This document shows positions 1 through 8,473 of a stretch of 33,040 nucleotides of DNA, piece after piece. Origin of the DNA: Flavobacterium hercynium (GTDB lineage Bacteria; Bacteroidota; Bacteroidia; Flavobacteriales; Flavobacteriaceae); assembly GCF_002217285.1 (NCBI RefSeq), contig NZ_MUGW01000059.1:1-33040 (forward strand), written 5' to 3'. The first letter of the stretch is position 1; each line of letters opens with the position of its first letter. The position numbers were made by a program, and so were the translations under genes. The notes beneath the pieces are model-generated. The model had not been told where the DNA came from. It saw only the letters and a list, made by a program, of their open reading frames with translations, and did no database searches.

Positions 1-2
1 TT

Positions 3-1661
3 TATATACCTATTTTTATACTTTTTTTAAGTATACAAAACTTTTATGCACAGACTTCAAAGACTCCAAAAAAAATAATTGTCGAAAATTCCGACTGGTC
101 AGATTACGATCAAATTAATGTACCTGATGCCCTTTTGCTTTCAGGTAACGTAAAAGTAAATCATGATGGTGTTGTACTAACGTGCAACAAGGCGTACTTT
201 TTTCAAAAAGAAAACTACCTAAAAGCCTTTGGTAATGTGCAATTAGTGCAGGGAGATACTTTATTTTTGAATAGTAAATATGCCGAATACAATGGAAATT
301 TAAAAAAAGCTTTTGCAACCGGTGATGCCGTTATGAGTTCTCCTGATGCTACATTACAAACTGACACGATAAATTTTGATAGAAATGTACAACAGGTTTT
401 TTACAATACTAAAGGTACAATTATAAATAAAGACAATACGCTGGTTAGTAAATCAGGAAGGTATTTTGTGACTGAAAAAAAGTTTCAGTTTCTAACTGCT
501 GTTACGATTACAAATCTAAAATACGTTATAAAATCCAATCACCTTGATTATTACAGTAATTCCGGACATTCCTACTTGCTTGGACCTTCTACTATTACAA
601 GTAAAGCCAATTACATTTATACCGAAAAAGGATTTTACGACACGAAGAAAAACCTCGCTCATTTTGTGAGAAATTCTTATATCAAATATGATGACCGAAG
701 GATCGAAGGCGACAGTTTATATTACAATCGAAATACTGAATTTGCCTCGGCAACCCGAAATGTAAAAATTACGGATTCTATTAATCGTGGTATTGTCAAA
801 GGACATTATGCTGAAGTTTTTAAACTGAAGGATTCTATGTTTGTAACCAAAAGAGCAGTTGCGATTAATCTTGTAGAAAACGATTCGGTTTACATTCACG
901 GAAAAAAATTAATGATCACCGGAAAAGAAGGCGAACGCATCATTAGAGCTTTTAACAATGTTCGATTTTTTAAAGTAGACATGAGCGGTAAATGCGATTC
1001 GATTCACTCTGATTCTAAAACGGCTTTGACAAAACTAATTGGAAACCCGATTCTTTGGAATGGTGAAAACCAAATTACAGGTGATGTCATGCATTTGATT
1101 GGTGATAATAATACTAAGAAATTAGATTCCTTAAAAGTACTAAACAACACCTTTATGGTTTCCCGGGATACTCTCGGCACTGGATTTAATCAGGTCAAGG
1201 GACTTAATTTGTACGGAAAGTTTAAAGAAGGAAAATTACATGATGTTGATGTAATCAAAAATACTGAGGTTATCTATTACATGCGAAATGATGCTAATGA
1301 ACTTATTGGTATTAATAAAAATGTAAGTAGTAAAATAAACCTGCTTTTAGAAAATAATGCTGTAGAAACCATTACGTTTTTCAATAAAGTAGATGGCGAT
1401 ATTTACCCCGAAGCTGATTTACCTGAAAATGCCAGGAAACTAAAAAATCTTAAGTGGCGAGGTGATGAACGAATAAAATCCAAAGATGATATTTTTACTG
1501 CGGAGGATAATGAACTCAACGATAAAATGCTTCAACAGCAAAAAGACGATAATGTAAAAGAAAATGTTCCTATGAAAGTTCGAAAAGAGACATTGAATTA
1601 CGACAAAAAGAAGCCTGCCACTAAAGCAAACACAAATACGGTTAGCAAGACTAAAAAATAG
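3..1661 (+). CDS. OstA/LptA-like outer-membrane biogenesis protein (5' partial)
   Basis: The reading frame is open to the left edge, so the start codon lies outside the window. The first visible residues form a hydrophobic stretch ending in NFYAQTSK, which looks like the end of a signal peptide cleaved after the Ala of YA|QT; the product is therefore probably periplasmic. The remainder (552 visible residues) is beta-rich with repeated blocks such as LSGNVKVNHDG, ATGDAVM and KAFGNVQLVQGD, the pattern of the OstA/LptA jelly-roll family that carries lipopolysaccharide across the periplasm. The C-terminus is Lys-rich and low complexity. Bacteroidota commonly encode such a long OstA-like protein. 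The role in LPS transport is inferred from the family. An ATG at 46 is out of frame and is not the start. Confidence 0.75.
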   Translation, partial: YIPIFILFLSIQNFYAQTSKTPKKIIVENSDWSDYDQINVPDALLLSGNVKVNHDGVVLTCNKAYFFQKENYLKAFGNVQLVQGDTLFLNSKYAEYNGNLKKAFATGDAVMSSPDATLQTDTINFDRNVQQVFYNTKGTIINKDNTLVSKSGRYFVTEKKFQFLTAVTITNLKYVIKSNHLDYYSNSGHSYLLGPSTITSKANYIYTEKGFYDTKKNLAHFVRNSYIKYDDRRIEGDSLYYNRNTEFASATRNVKITDSINRGIVKGHYAEVFKLKDSMFVTKRAVAINLVENDSVYIHGKKLMITGKEGERIIRAFNNVRFFKVDMSGKCDSIHSDSKTALTKLIGNPILWNGENQITGDVMHLIGDNNTKKLDSLKVLNNTFMVSRDTLGTGFNQVKGLNLYGKFKEGKLHDVDVIKNTEVIYYMRNDANELIGINKNVSSKINLLLENNAVETITFFNKVDGDIYPEADLPENARKLKNLKWRGDERIKSKDDIFTAEDNELNDKMLQQQKDDNVKENVPMKVRKETLNYDKKKPATKANTNTVSKTKK

Positions 1662-1844
1662 CTTTTCGCAATAAGTCATTCAGTAGCAACAAAACTTTAC
1701 ATTAAAAGTGTAAGCTTAATTTTTACTTTACATGACTTTAGACAAAATTTCACGATTATTGTAGTAAAATACAACTGTCTTTTTTAGCTAAAAACGGAAC
1801 GTTTAAATTAAGCCATTCCATTGGCAAATTAGCACCTAAAAAAA

Positions 1845-3041
1845 ATGAATTCAGATTTTATAAAATACCAGGCACAGACTTCTCCTTATCCTTTAGGAAT
1901 GGAGGTTTCTCACGCCATTGGTTCTTATATTTACGATACCAACGATAAAAAATATTTAGATTTCGTAGCCGGAGTTTCTGCCTGTACATTGGGGCATCAG
2001 CATCCAAGAGTTAATCAGGCTATCAAAGATCAGCTAGACAAATATTCGCATGTCATGGTTTATGGCGAATATTCACAAAGCCCAGCTGTTCAATATTGTA
2101 AATTACTAGCTTCACTCCTGCCGGAATCTTTAAACAAAACATATCTGGTAAATTCAGGAACAGAAGCTATTGAAGGTGCATTAAAATTAGCAAAAAGAAC
2201 TACAGGACGCAGTCAGCTTATTTCCTGCCACAATGCGTATCATGGTAATACGATGGGATCAATGAGTGTAATGGGTTTCGAAGAACGCAAACAAGCTTTT
2301 CGTCCCTTATTGCCTGATGTAGATTTTATCACTTTCAACAACGAGGAAGATTTACAAAAAATAACAACAAGAACTGCTGCCATTTTATTAGAAACTATTC
2401 AGGGAGGCGCAGGTTTTATTGAACCTCATGATAATTTTCTGCAAAAAGTACGCAAACGCTGTGATCAAGTTGGTGCTTTAATGATTGTAGACGAAATTCA
2501 GCCAGGCTTTGGACGAACAGGAAAGTTATTTGGTTTTCAGAACTATGACGTTGTTCCGGATATGGTAGTAATGGGAAAAGGAATGGGCGGAGGAATGCCG
2601 GTTGGTGCTTTTACTGCTGCTGCTGAAAAAATGGACTTACTTACTGAAAATCCTAAATTAGGGCATATAACAACCTTTGGAGGTCATCCTGTCATTGCGT
2701 CAGCTTGTTTGGCTACTTTGCAGGAATTAACCGAGACTAACTTAATGCAGGAAGCTTTAGACAAAGAAAAATTGTTTAGATCGCTTTTGGTACACCCTTT
2801 GATAAAGGAAGTACGAGGTAGAGGATTAATGCTTGCGGCAATGACCGAAACGGCTGAAATAACGAATGAGGTTATTTTAAAATGTCAGGATGAGGGTCTG
2901 ATTTTATTTTGGCTTCTTTTTGAAGGATGTGCCATACGAATAACACCTCCATTAACCATTTCTAATGAAGAAATAAGAGAAGGATGTGCAATAATTCTCA
3001 AAATCATGGACGAAATTGTTAAAAAGCAAGAAAAAGTTTAA
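1845..3041 (+). CDS. Class-III PLP-dependent aminotransferase
   Basis: A 398-residue protein of normal length for the acetylornithine/4-aminobutyrate aminotransferase family (fold type I). Visible features are NSGTEAIEGALK (about 103-114), which binds the cofactor phosphate, AYHGNTMGS (131-139), VDEIQPGFGRTGKLFG with Asp216 for the pyridine nitrogen, and MGKGMGGGMP with the probable Schiff-base Lys245. TTFGGHPV follows. The amino donor cannot be read from sequence; flavobacterial relatives are usually labelled only 'aspartate aminotransferase family'. It starts at an ATG preceded by a run of A, as is usual in this phylum. It is separated by 183 bases from the OstA-like gene, so it is probably a separate unit or loosely linked. 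No arginine-pathway genes adjoin it, which argues against naming it argD. Confidence 0.85.
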   Translation: MNSDFIKYQAQTSPYPLGMEVSHAIGSYIYDTNDKKYLDFVAGVSACTLGHQHPRVNQAIKDQLDKYSHVMVYGEYSQSPAVQYCKLLASLLPESLNKTYLVNSGTEAIEGALKLAKRTTGRSQLISCHNAYHGNTMGSMSVMGFEERKQAFRPLLPDVDFITFNNEEDLQKITTRTAAILLETIQGGAGFIEPHDNFLQKVRKRCDQVGALMIVDEIQPGFGRTGKLFGFQNYDVVPDMVVMGKGMGGGMPVGAFTAAAEKMDLLTENPKLGHITTFGGHPVIASACLATLQELTETNLMQEALDKEKLFRSLLVHPLIKEVRGRGLMLAAMTETAEITNEVILKCQDEGLILFWLLFEGCAIRITPPLTISNEEIREGCAIILKIMDEIVKKQEKV

Positions 3042-3117
3042 CTAAGCTCTGTTAAAAACAAATATTAATATACAAATAATATAAATCTTTATTTATATTT
3101 ATTCATTAAAAATAAAA

Positions 3118-3134
3118 ACAGAATAAAATTCTGT
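3118..3134 (+). terminator. Weak hairpin after the aminotransferase
   Basis: ACAGAAT and ATTCTGT form a 7-bp stem with an AAA loop, but no T-tract follows. A second perfect hairpin, AATTGTT/AACAATT with a CAA loop, lies at 3150-3166. The pair may end aminotransferase transcription or act as a processing or operator site. Without a T-run the terminator call is tentative. Confidence 0.3.
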
Positions 3135-3194
3135 CCATATTGTTAATTAAATTGTTCAAAACAATTAATTTACGCCCCGCTGAAAAGAATATGG

Positions 3195-3223
3195 TTGCCT
3201 AATTTTATAATAGGCTAATTTCA
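3195..3223 (+). promoter_or_regulatory. Possible promoter for the TPR-aroE pair
   Basis: TTG at 3195-3197 and TAATTTCA at 3216-3223 are 18 bases apart, resembling the Bacteroidota -33/-7 pattern (TTTG, TAnnTTTG) with one mismatch in the -7 box. The predicted start site would leave only a few untranslated bases before the ATG at 3236. Confidence 0.3.
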
Positions 3224-3235
3224 AATATAGAAAGT

Positions 3236-4630
3236 ATGCAATTAAGCAACGAAGAAGAAGATTATAACCTATCCTTATCCAAATTCGAGTCTATGTTAAA
3301 AACTAACAAAGTACTCTTTTTTGACTCTGAAGAATTTGAAGAAATAATTCTTCATTATTTAGATATAGGTAAGGCTAATTTAGCAAAGAAAGCCTTAAAA
3401 CTTGCATTAGATCAGCACCCAAAATCTACAGGCTTAAAATTAGTACAAGTAGAAATGTTGGTATATGATGACAAACTCGAAATTGCTGAAAAGCTATTGA
3501 ACGAGCTGTATGCAATTGAACCTAACAACGAAGAAATTTACATCCAGAAAGCTAATATTTGTTCTAAAAGAGATCAACACGAAAAAGCGGTAGAATTACT
3601 TAAAATTGCCCTGCAATATACGGACGACTACGCTGATGTGTACAACTTGATTGGAATGGAATATCTTTTTATGGATAATCTGGAAATGGCAAAAGATAGT
3701 TTCATCAAATGTCTTGAAGAAGATTTAGAAGATCAATCTGCTTTATATAACGTAGTTTACTGTTTTGAATTTTTAGATCAGAATCAGGAAGCTATTCTGT
3801 ATTTAACAGATTACATTAACAAAAATCCATATAGCGAAATTGCCTGGCATCAGCTTGGGCGCTTGCATTATGGTGTAAAAGAATATGAAAATGCGATTCG
3901 TGCTTTTGATTATGCTACTCTGATTGACGATGAATTTCTGGGTGCATTCATGGAAAAAGCAAAAGCGTATGAGCGTTTAAAACAATACAACAAAGCTATT
4001 GAAAGCTACAATCGTACTATTGAATTAGACGATGCAACGTCTTATGCTTTATTGCGAATTGGTAAATGTTACGAAAAATTAGGTAATGCTGTAAAAGCGC
4101 TGCAATACTACAATCAAACGGTACATGAAGATCCTCTTTTGGACAAAGGATGGATTGCAATTACCGATTTTCATGTTCGCCAAAAAAACTTTCAGAAAGC
4201 ATTATTTTTTGTCAATAAAGCATTAGCTATAGACAATCAAAATCGTTTATACTGGAAACGTTATGCTACGATCAATAAACAAATGAACTTTTTTGAAGAA
4301 GCTGAATTTGGTTATAGAAAAGCTGTAGAATTTGGTGATCATGCATTAGATACCTGGTTGTACTGGGTTGATATTTTGCAATTTTTAGGAGAATTTGAAA
4401 GTGCAGTTCAAACTTTACTGCAAGCTTCAGAATACTTTCCGGAAGAGAATGAAATCGAATACCGCCTGGCTGGATTGTACTTTATGATTCAGGACATTAC
4501 AAAAGCGAAATTCCATTTGAGTAATGCATTGCGTTTGAACTTTGATAATTATATTTTAATTGAAGATTTATTTCCTGTAGTATGGGCGAAAAAATCAGTT
4601 CAAAATTACATTGCAAAACATAAGAAATAA
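3236..4630 (+). CDS. Tetratricopeptide-repeat protein
   Basis: A 464-residue protein made almost wholly of TPR helix pairs, for example the segments starting near AEKLLNELYAIEPNNEE, AVELLKIALQYTDDYADVYN, AIRAFDYATLIDDEFLGA and AIESYNRTIELDD. No signal peptide or membrane span is visible, so it is probably cytoplasmic. TPR arrays act as protein-binding scaffolds; the partner cannot be deduced. The stop codon is followed after 2 bases by the aroE start, so the two genes are almost certainly co-transcribed, although no functional link to shikimate synthesis is evident. The N-terminal residues are acidic (SNEEEDYN). Confidence 0.85.
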   Translation: MQLSNEEEDYNLSLSKFESMLKTNKVLFFDSEEFEEIILHYLDIGKANLAKKALKLALDQHPKSTGLKLVQVEMLVYDDKLEIAEKLLNELYAIEPNNEEIYIQKANICSKRDQHEKAVELLKIALQYTDDYADVYNLIGMEYLFMDNLEMAKDSFIKCLEEDLEDQSALYNVVYCFEFLDQNQEAILYLTDYINKNPYSEIAWHQLGRLHYGVKEYENAIRAFDYATLIDDEFLGAFMEKAKAYERLKQYNKAIESYNRTIELDDATSYALLRIGKCYEKLGNAVKALQYYNQTVHEDPLLDKGWIAITDFHVRQKNFQKALFFVNKALAIDNQNRLYWKRYATINKQMNFFEEAEFGYRKAVEFGDHALDTWLYWVDILQFLGEFESAVQTLLQASEYFPEENEIEYRLAGLYFMIQDITKAKFHLSNALRLNFDNYILIEDLFPVVWAKKSVQNYIAKHKK

Positions 4631-4632
4631 TA

Positions 4633-5382
4633 ATGATTGACACTTTAAAGAGACGATTTGGTTTATTAGGCCGCAATATTAGCTATTCTTTTTCTAAAGG
4701 ATATTTTACTGAAAAATTTAATAACGAAGTTTTCTTTGGTAACACCTACGAAAACTTTGACATTGATGAAATCAGTCATTTTAGTGGACTATTAAAAAAC
4801 AATCCCGATTTAAAAGGTTTAAACGTTACTATTCCATATAAAGAACAAGTTTTACCTTTTTTAGACAAATTATCAAAAAAAGCTGCTTTAATTGGCGCTG
4901 TAAACACGATAAAATTTACTAAAAGCGGAAAGCTTAAAGGTTACAATACGGATTATTATGGTTTTAAAAAATCATTAAAACCATTATTACAGACACATCA
5001 TAAAAAAGCTCTTATTCTAGGCACAGGCGGCGCTTCAAAAGGTGTCGCATTTGCATTAGATGAGCTTGGTATCTTGTATACTTTTGTTTCAAGAGAAGCA
5101 AAAGAAAATATTATTGATTATAATTTAATCAATGCTACTACTTTTGATAATTTTCAAATTATCATAAATTGTACTCCTGTTGGTACAAGTCCTAATATCG
5201 AGGCTTGTCCTGACTTACCATATGAATTTTTCACAGAAAAGCACATTGCTTACGATCTGATTTACAATCCAGAAGAAACTCAATTTTTAAAGAATGCCAA
5301 AAAACATGGCGCTACTATAAAAAATGGGTATGACATGCTTATCTTTCAAGCAGAAAAAGCCTGGAAAATCTGGAATAAGTAA
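4633..5382 (+). CDS. aroE: Shikimate dehydrogenase
   Basis: This enzyme reduces 3-dehydroshikimate to shikimate with NADPH in the chorismate pathway for aromatic amino acids. The 249-residue length fits, being slightly short as is usual in Bacteroidota. Visible motifs: GLLGRNISYSFS at the N-terminus for substrate binding, GLNVTIPYK with catalytic Lys70, GAVNT (88-92), GYNTDYYGF with catalytic Asp107, the Rossmann loop LGTGGASKGV (129-138), INCTPVGTSP, and the C-terminal GYDMLIFQAEKAWKIW helix. It begins 2 bases after the TPR gene stop, so its translation is probably coupled to that gene. No other aro genes are in the window. Confidence 0.95.
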   Translation: MIDTLKRRFGLLGRNISYSFSKGYFTEKFNNEVFFGNTYENFDIDEISHFSGLLKNNPDLKGLNVTIPYKEQVLPFLDKLSKKAALIGAVNTIKFTKSGKLKGYNTDYYGFKKSLKPLLQTHHKKALILGTGGASKGVAFALDELGILYTFVSREAKENIIDYNLINATTFDNFQIIINCTPVGTSPNIEACPDLPYEFFTEKHIAYDLIYNPEETQFLKNAKKHGATIKNGYDMLIFQAEKAWKIWNK

Positions 5383-5434
5383 ACCTTCTGTTTTTTAGCA
5401 TTCACCCAATAGCTGTTTTGTTGTTTTTAATTTA

Positions 5435-5455
5435 AAATTTTGATAATCAAAATTT
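5435..5455. terminator. AT-only hairpin downstream of aroE
   Basis: AAATTTTG (5435-5442) and CAAAATTT (5448-5455) pair around an ATAAT loop. The stem is almost entirely A/T with only a short T-run after it, so any termination would be inefficient. It is the only hairpin seen between aroE and the DUF349 gene. Confidence 0.3.
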
Positions 5456-5558
5456 AAATTTACTTCAAAAAAATGGCCAATTTTCTTGTATCATATTCTT
5501 AAAATAACACAATAAATAAGAATTTCATCGTAAAATCAAGTATTAACAAAGGATTTAT

Positions 5559-5589
5559 TTTGTATTTAGAATCTCCTTTAGTATCTTTC
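5559..5589 (+). promoter_or_regulatory. Probable promoter of the DUF349 gene
   Basis: TTTG (5559-5562) and TATCTTTC (5582-5589) lie 19 bases apart, a good match to the Bacteroidota housekeeping promoter except that the last G of the -7 box is displaced by one base. This gives a 5' leader of roughly 30 bases before the ATG at 5626. Confidence 0.5.
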
Positions 5590-5625
5590 GCTCTCTTAAA
5601 ATAAAAAAAACCTTATACATTTAAA

Positions 5626-7620
5626 ATGTTAGAAGAAAAGAATGATAACCTGCAAGAAGCAGACGGAAAATTAGAGATCAATTCAAGTGATACTACAACT
5701 AACGATGCAATTGAAACATTAGATTCTGAAACAGCATCTGAGAATGTAATCGATCCTACTACTGAAGATCAGGCAACAACTGCTTCAGAAGAAACGGACG
5801 ATCAACATCAGACCGCATTAGACGCTATAACAAATTCAAATGCAGAAGAAAGTGAAGACGAAACGCTTAAAGAGCGCCATGATCTTCCTATGCAGGATTA
5901 CGACACTTTTTCATTAGACGCACTTGTTGATGAATTGAAAAAGCTTGTTGAGTCAGATAAAGTAATGTCTGTGAAGGATCATGTTGAAGAAATCAAAAAA
6001 TCATTCTTACTACAATACAATCATCTAATAGAGGAGAAAAAAGAAGAGTTTAATGCTTCTAAACAAGATCCAAATGAAGAATTTGAGTATCACTCTCCAT
6101 TAAAATCTAAATTCGATGAATATTATAATGTTTTTAGAGAAAAAAGAAATATTCATTTTAAGCATTTACAAACCAACTTAAAATCAAATTTAGATACCAG
6201 ACTTGCTATTGTTGAGGAGTTAAAAGAACTTATCAATCCGCAGGAAAATATTAAAGATACGCTTAAACATTTTAATGATTTAAGAGAACGTTGGAAAAAT
6301 GCCGGATCTATCCCAAAAGACAAATACAACCACGTTTGGAATAATTACCACTTTCATGTAGAAAATTTCTATGATTATCTGCACCTGGATCGTGAAGCAA
6401 GAGATTTAGATTTTAAACATAATCTGGAGCAAAAACAAAAGATAATCGCCCGCGTTGAAGAATTGGTTAACGAAACTGATATCAGCAAAGCTTTCCGCGA
6501 ATTACAGGACTTACACCGCATCTGGAAAGAAGATATTGGTCCTGTTTCCAAAGAAAATCGTGATGCCATCTGGACTACTTTTAGTGAATTGACTAAAAAA
6601 ATTCATGATAAAAGAGAACTTTTATTTGAAAGCCAAAGAGCAAACGAGCAACAAAACCTGGAAGCTAAAAAAGAAATCATTGCTAAAATTGAAGTGTTAG
6701 GTACTGAAAAAGTAAATTCACATTCACAATGGTTAGTGCAAATACAAAAGGTAGAAGCACTTAGAAGCGAGTTTTTTGCTGCCGGAAAAGTACCAACAGA
6801 AGTTAACGAACAAACCTGGTCAGCATTTAAAACTGCTGTGAGAAACTTTAATTCTTTTAAAAATTCATTTTACAAAGACATTAAAAAAGATCAAAACGAT
6901 AACTTAAATAAAAAAATGGCACTTGTAGCTAAAGCAAAAGAACTACAAGAAAGCACTGATTTTACTGTTACAACTCCGGTAATGAAGCAAATTCAGGAGG
7001 AGTGGAAACAAATTGGTCATGTTCCTAAAAAATATTCAGACAAAATCTGGAAGGAATTTAAAGATGCCTGCAACCATTATTTTGACAAACTAAAAGAGCA
7101 TAAATCAGAAGAAAACGGTGATGAAGTTGCTGCTTTTGACAATAAAAAAGCATATTTAGACACGTTGCGTGCTTTCCAATTAACAGGAGAACACAAAACA
7201 GATTTAGACGCGATTAAACTGCATATCGAAACCTGGAAAGGATTCGGAAAAGTACCTTTTGCAAGACGTCATATTGAAGGAAAATTTAATAAAATATTAG
7301 ATGCCCTTTTCGAGAAATTAAGCTTAAGCAAAAAAGAAACTGAAATGATGCGTTTTTCTAACCGTCTTGATTCATTATCTGAAAACAATGATACACGTAA
7401 GTTAGACAACGAAAAAATCTTTTTAATGCGTAAAATTGAAGAGGTGCAAAATGAAATTTTTCAGTTAGAGAATAATATTCAGTTTTTCACCAATACGAAA
7501 AATGCTAAAAAAGAAAACTCAATTGTTCTTGAAGTACGCAAAAACATAGCCATTCACAAGGAAAGCCTTGAAGTATGGAAAGACAAATTGAAACAATTAC
7601 GTAATCTGGGTCAAGAGTAA
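5626..7620 (+). CDS. DUF349-repeat protein
   Basis: A 664-residue, highly charged, alpha-helical protein. Residues 1-90 are acidic and Ser/Thr-rich (low complexity, probably disordered). From about residue 195 to 575 there are five successive DUF349-type repeats, each recognisable by a Trp-containing helix and a G-x-V/I-P turn: RERWKNAGSIPKDK, HRIWKEDIGPVSKE, RSEFFAAGKVPTEV, QEEWKQIGHVPKKY and IETWKGFGKVPFAR. The last 90 residues are predicted coiled coil (QNEIFQLENNIQFF). No signal peptide or membrane span is seen. The biochemical function of DUF349 proteins is unknown to me. The gene has its own promoter and a strong terminator, so it appears monocistronic. Confidence 0.85.
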   Translation: MLEEKNDNLQEADGKLEINSSDTTTNDAIETLDSETASENVIDPTTEDQATTASEETDDQHQTALDAITNSNAEESEDETLKERHDLPMQDYDTFSLDALVDELKKLVESDKVMSVKDHVEEIKKSFLLQYNHLIEEKKEEFNASKQDPNEEFEYHSPLKSKFDEYYNVFREKRNIHFKHLQTNLKSNLDTRLAIVEELKELINPQENIKDTLKHFNDLRERWKNAGSIPKDKYNHVWNNYHFHVENFYDYLHLDREARDLDFKHNLEQKQKIIARVEELVNETDISKAFRELQDLHRIWKEDIGPVSKENRDAIWTTFSELTKKIHDKRELLFESQRANEQQNLEAKKEIIAKIEVLGTEKVNSHSQWLVQIQKVEALRSEFFAAGKVPTEVNEQTWSAFKTAVRNFNSFKNSFYKDIKKDQNDNLNKKMALVAKAKELQESTDFTVTTPVMKQIQEEWKQIGHVPKKYSDKIWKEFKDACNHYFDKLKEHKSEENGDEVAAFDNKKAYLDTLRAFQLTGEHKTDLDAIKLHIETWKGFGKVPFARRHIEGKFNKILDALFEKLSLSKKETEMMRFSNRLDSLSENNDTRKLDNEKIFLMRKIEEVQNEIFQLENNIQFFTNTKNAKKENSIVLEVRKNIAIHKESLEVWKDKLKQLRNLGQE

Positions 7621-7644
7621 CGTTCTCAGTTTCTGAAATAACTT

Positions 7645-7681
7645 AAAAAAGGTGTAATGATTTTCATTGCACCTTTTTTTT
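7645..7681 (+). terminator. Strong terminator after the DUF349 gene
   Basis: GGTGTAATG (7651-7659) pairs with CATTGCACC (7665-7673), with one G-T wobble and a 5-base loop. It is flanked by six A on the left and eight T on the right, a classical intrinsic terminator. Confidence 0.9.
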
Positions 7682-7730
7682 GTTCTTTTTTTACTGCAAA
7701 ACTTGGGATGATTACTGTGTATTTATTATA

Positions 7731-7779
7731 ACGCAGATGACGCGGATTCGCTTTGCGAAAACGCGGATTTATACGGATT
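7731..7779. repeat. Degenerate ACGCGGATT intergenic repeat
   Basis: The words ACGCAGATG, ACGCGGATT, ACGCGGATT and ACGGATT follow each other (7731, 7740, 7761, 7773). Between the two exact copies lies a small hairpin, TTCGC/GCGAA with a TTT loop (7747-7759). I recall similar GCGGATT-rich spacers from other flavobacterial genomes. It contains no reading frame and no known function. Confidence 0.55.
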
Positions 7780-7810
7780 TTATCTACTTATTTTTATGCG
7801 CTCGTTTTAA

Positions 7811-7873
7811 CTTGAAACATTAAACCTGAAACCTCAAACTTGAAACATTAAACTAAAAACCTAAAACATAACA
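7811..7873. repeat. Heptanucleotide array, pattern CNNNAAA
   Basis: Reading from 7811 in strict steps of seven gives CTTGAAA, CATTAAA, CCTGAAA, CCTCAAA, CTTGAAA, CATTAAA, CTAAAAA, CCTAAAA, then CATAACA. Position 1 is always C and positions 5-7 are AAA in the first eight words, while positions 2-4 vary. A 16-base block (ACTTGAAACATTAAAC) occurs exactly at 7810 and 7838. The array is non-coding and lies between the DUF349 terminator and the OsmC-like gene. Confidence 0.85.
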
Positions 7874-7914
7874 TTCTCTTGAAATTTCATAAAACTATTC
7901 TGTAAAATATTGAG

Positions 7915-7922
7915 TATATTTG
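7915..7922 (+). promoter_or_regulatory. Possible -7 box of the OsmC-like gene
   Basis: TATATTTG is an exact TAnnTTTG match 60 bases upstream of the ATG at 7983. No convincing TTTG -33 element is present at the usual distance, so the call rests on the -7 box alone. Confidence 0.35.
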
Positions 7923-7982
7923 ATAATCACATTATCTGTTGATAATCAAAAACTAAAATTATTAATCTTAATAACAACGAAA

Positions 7983-8402
7983 ATGAAATTTACAAGAAAA
8001 GCAAATGCCAACTGGCAAGGTACCGGAATGGAAGGAAAAGGTTCTATAACTACACAAAGTACTACTTTAGATAAGGCTCAATTATCATTTAAAACAAGAT
8101 TCGACCAAGGCGTTGGCACAAATCCTGAAGAACTTATTGCTGCAGCGCATTCAGGCTGTTTTACCATGCAATTAAGCTTTTTGCTTAACGAAGGTGGTTT
8201 TACTGCAGATGATCTTGCTACAGAAGCGACAGTAACTTTTGAGGACGGATCAATTACTTTGATTCACTTAGATCTAAAAGGAAAAGTGCCTTCAATTTCA
8301 GCTGAGGAATTTGAAAAAACAGCTGCTAAAGCAAAGGAAATTTGTCCAATATCCAAATTATTGAATACTACAATTACATTGACTGCTACTTTAGTAAGCT
8401 AA
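7983..8402 (+). CDS. OsmC-family peroxiredoxin
   Basis: A 139-residue protein of the OsmC/Ohr fold. OsmC proteins reduce organic and inorganic hydroperoxides through two cysteines in the cytoplasm. Both are present: Cys59 in AAAHSGCFTMQLS and Cys121 in KEICPISKLL. The TNPEELIAAAHSGC helix and the conserved Arg39 (KTRFDQG) also match the family. The start was placed at the ATG at 7983 (MKFTRKANANW), which gives normal OsmC length; an upstream in-frame TTG at 7920 lies inside the -7-like box and is unlikely to be used. A strong terminator follows immediately. The OsmC subtype is the better guess over Ohr from SGCFTMQLS. Confidence 0.9.
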   Translation: MKFTRKANANWQGTGMEGKGSITTQSTTLDKAQLSFKTRFDQGVGTNPEELIAAAHSGCFTMQLSFLLNEGGFTADDLATEATVTFEDGSITLIHLDLKGKVPSISAEEFEKTAAKAKEICPISKLLNTTITLTATLVS

Positions 8403-8416
8403 AAAAGTCAAAGCAT

Positions 8417-8452
8417 AAAAAAAACCATTCCGCATAGCGGAATGGTTTTTTT
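8417..8452. terminator. Bidirectional terminator, OsmC-like gene and TPR gene
   Basis: CCATTCCGC (8425-8433) and GCGGAATGG (8437-8445) form a perfect 9-bp stem with an ATA loop, flanked by eight A and seven T. It serves the convergent genes ending at 8402 (+) and 8474 (-). Confidence 0.95.
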
Positions 8453-8473
8453 ATATATTCAAAACAAGTCTGA

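Noticed and set aside
135..137. TTG at 135 as the start of the OstA-like gene
   Set aside because: The frame continues to the left edge and includes a signal-peptide-like segment, so the gene is truncated by the window.
1759..1774. TTGTA/TACAA inverted repeat before the aminotransferase
   Set aside because: Only 5 bp, AT-rich, and expected by chance in such sequence.
7920..7982. TTG start for the OsmC-like gene at 7920
   Set aside because: It overlaps the -7-like box and adds residues not found in OsmC proteins.
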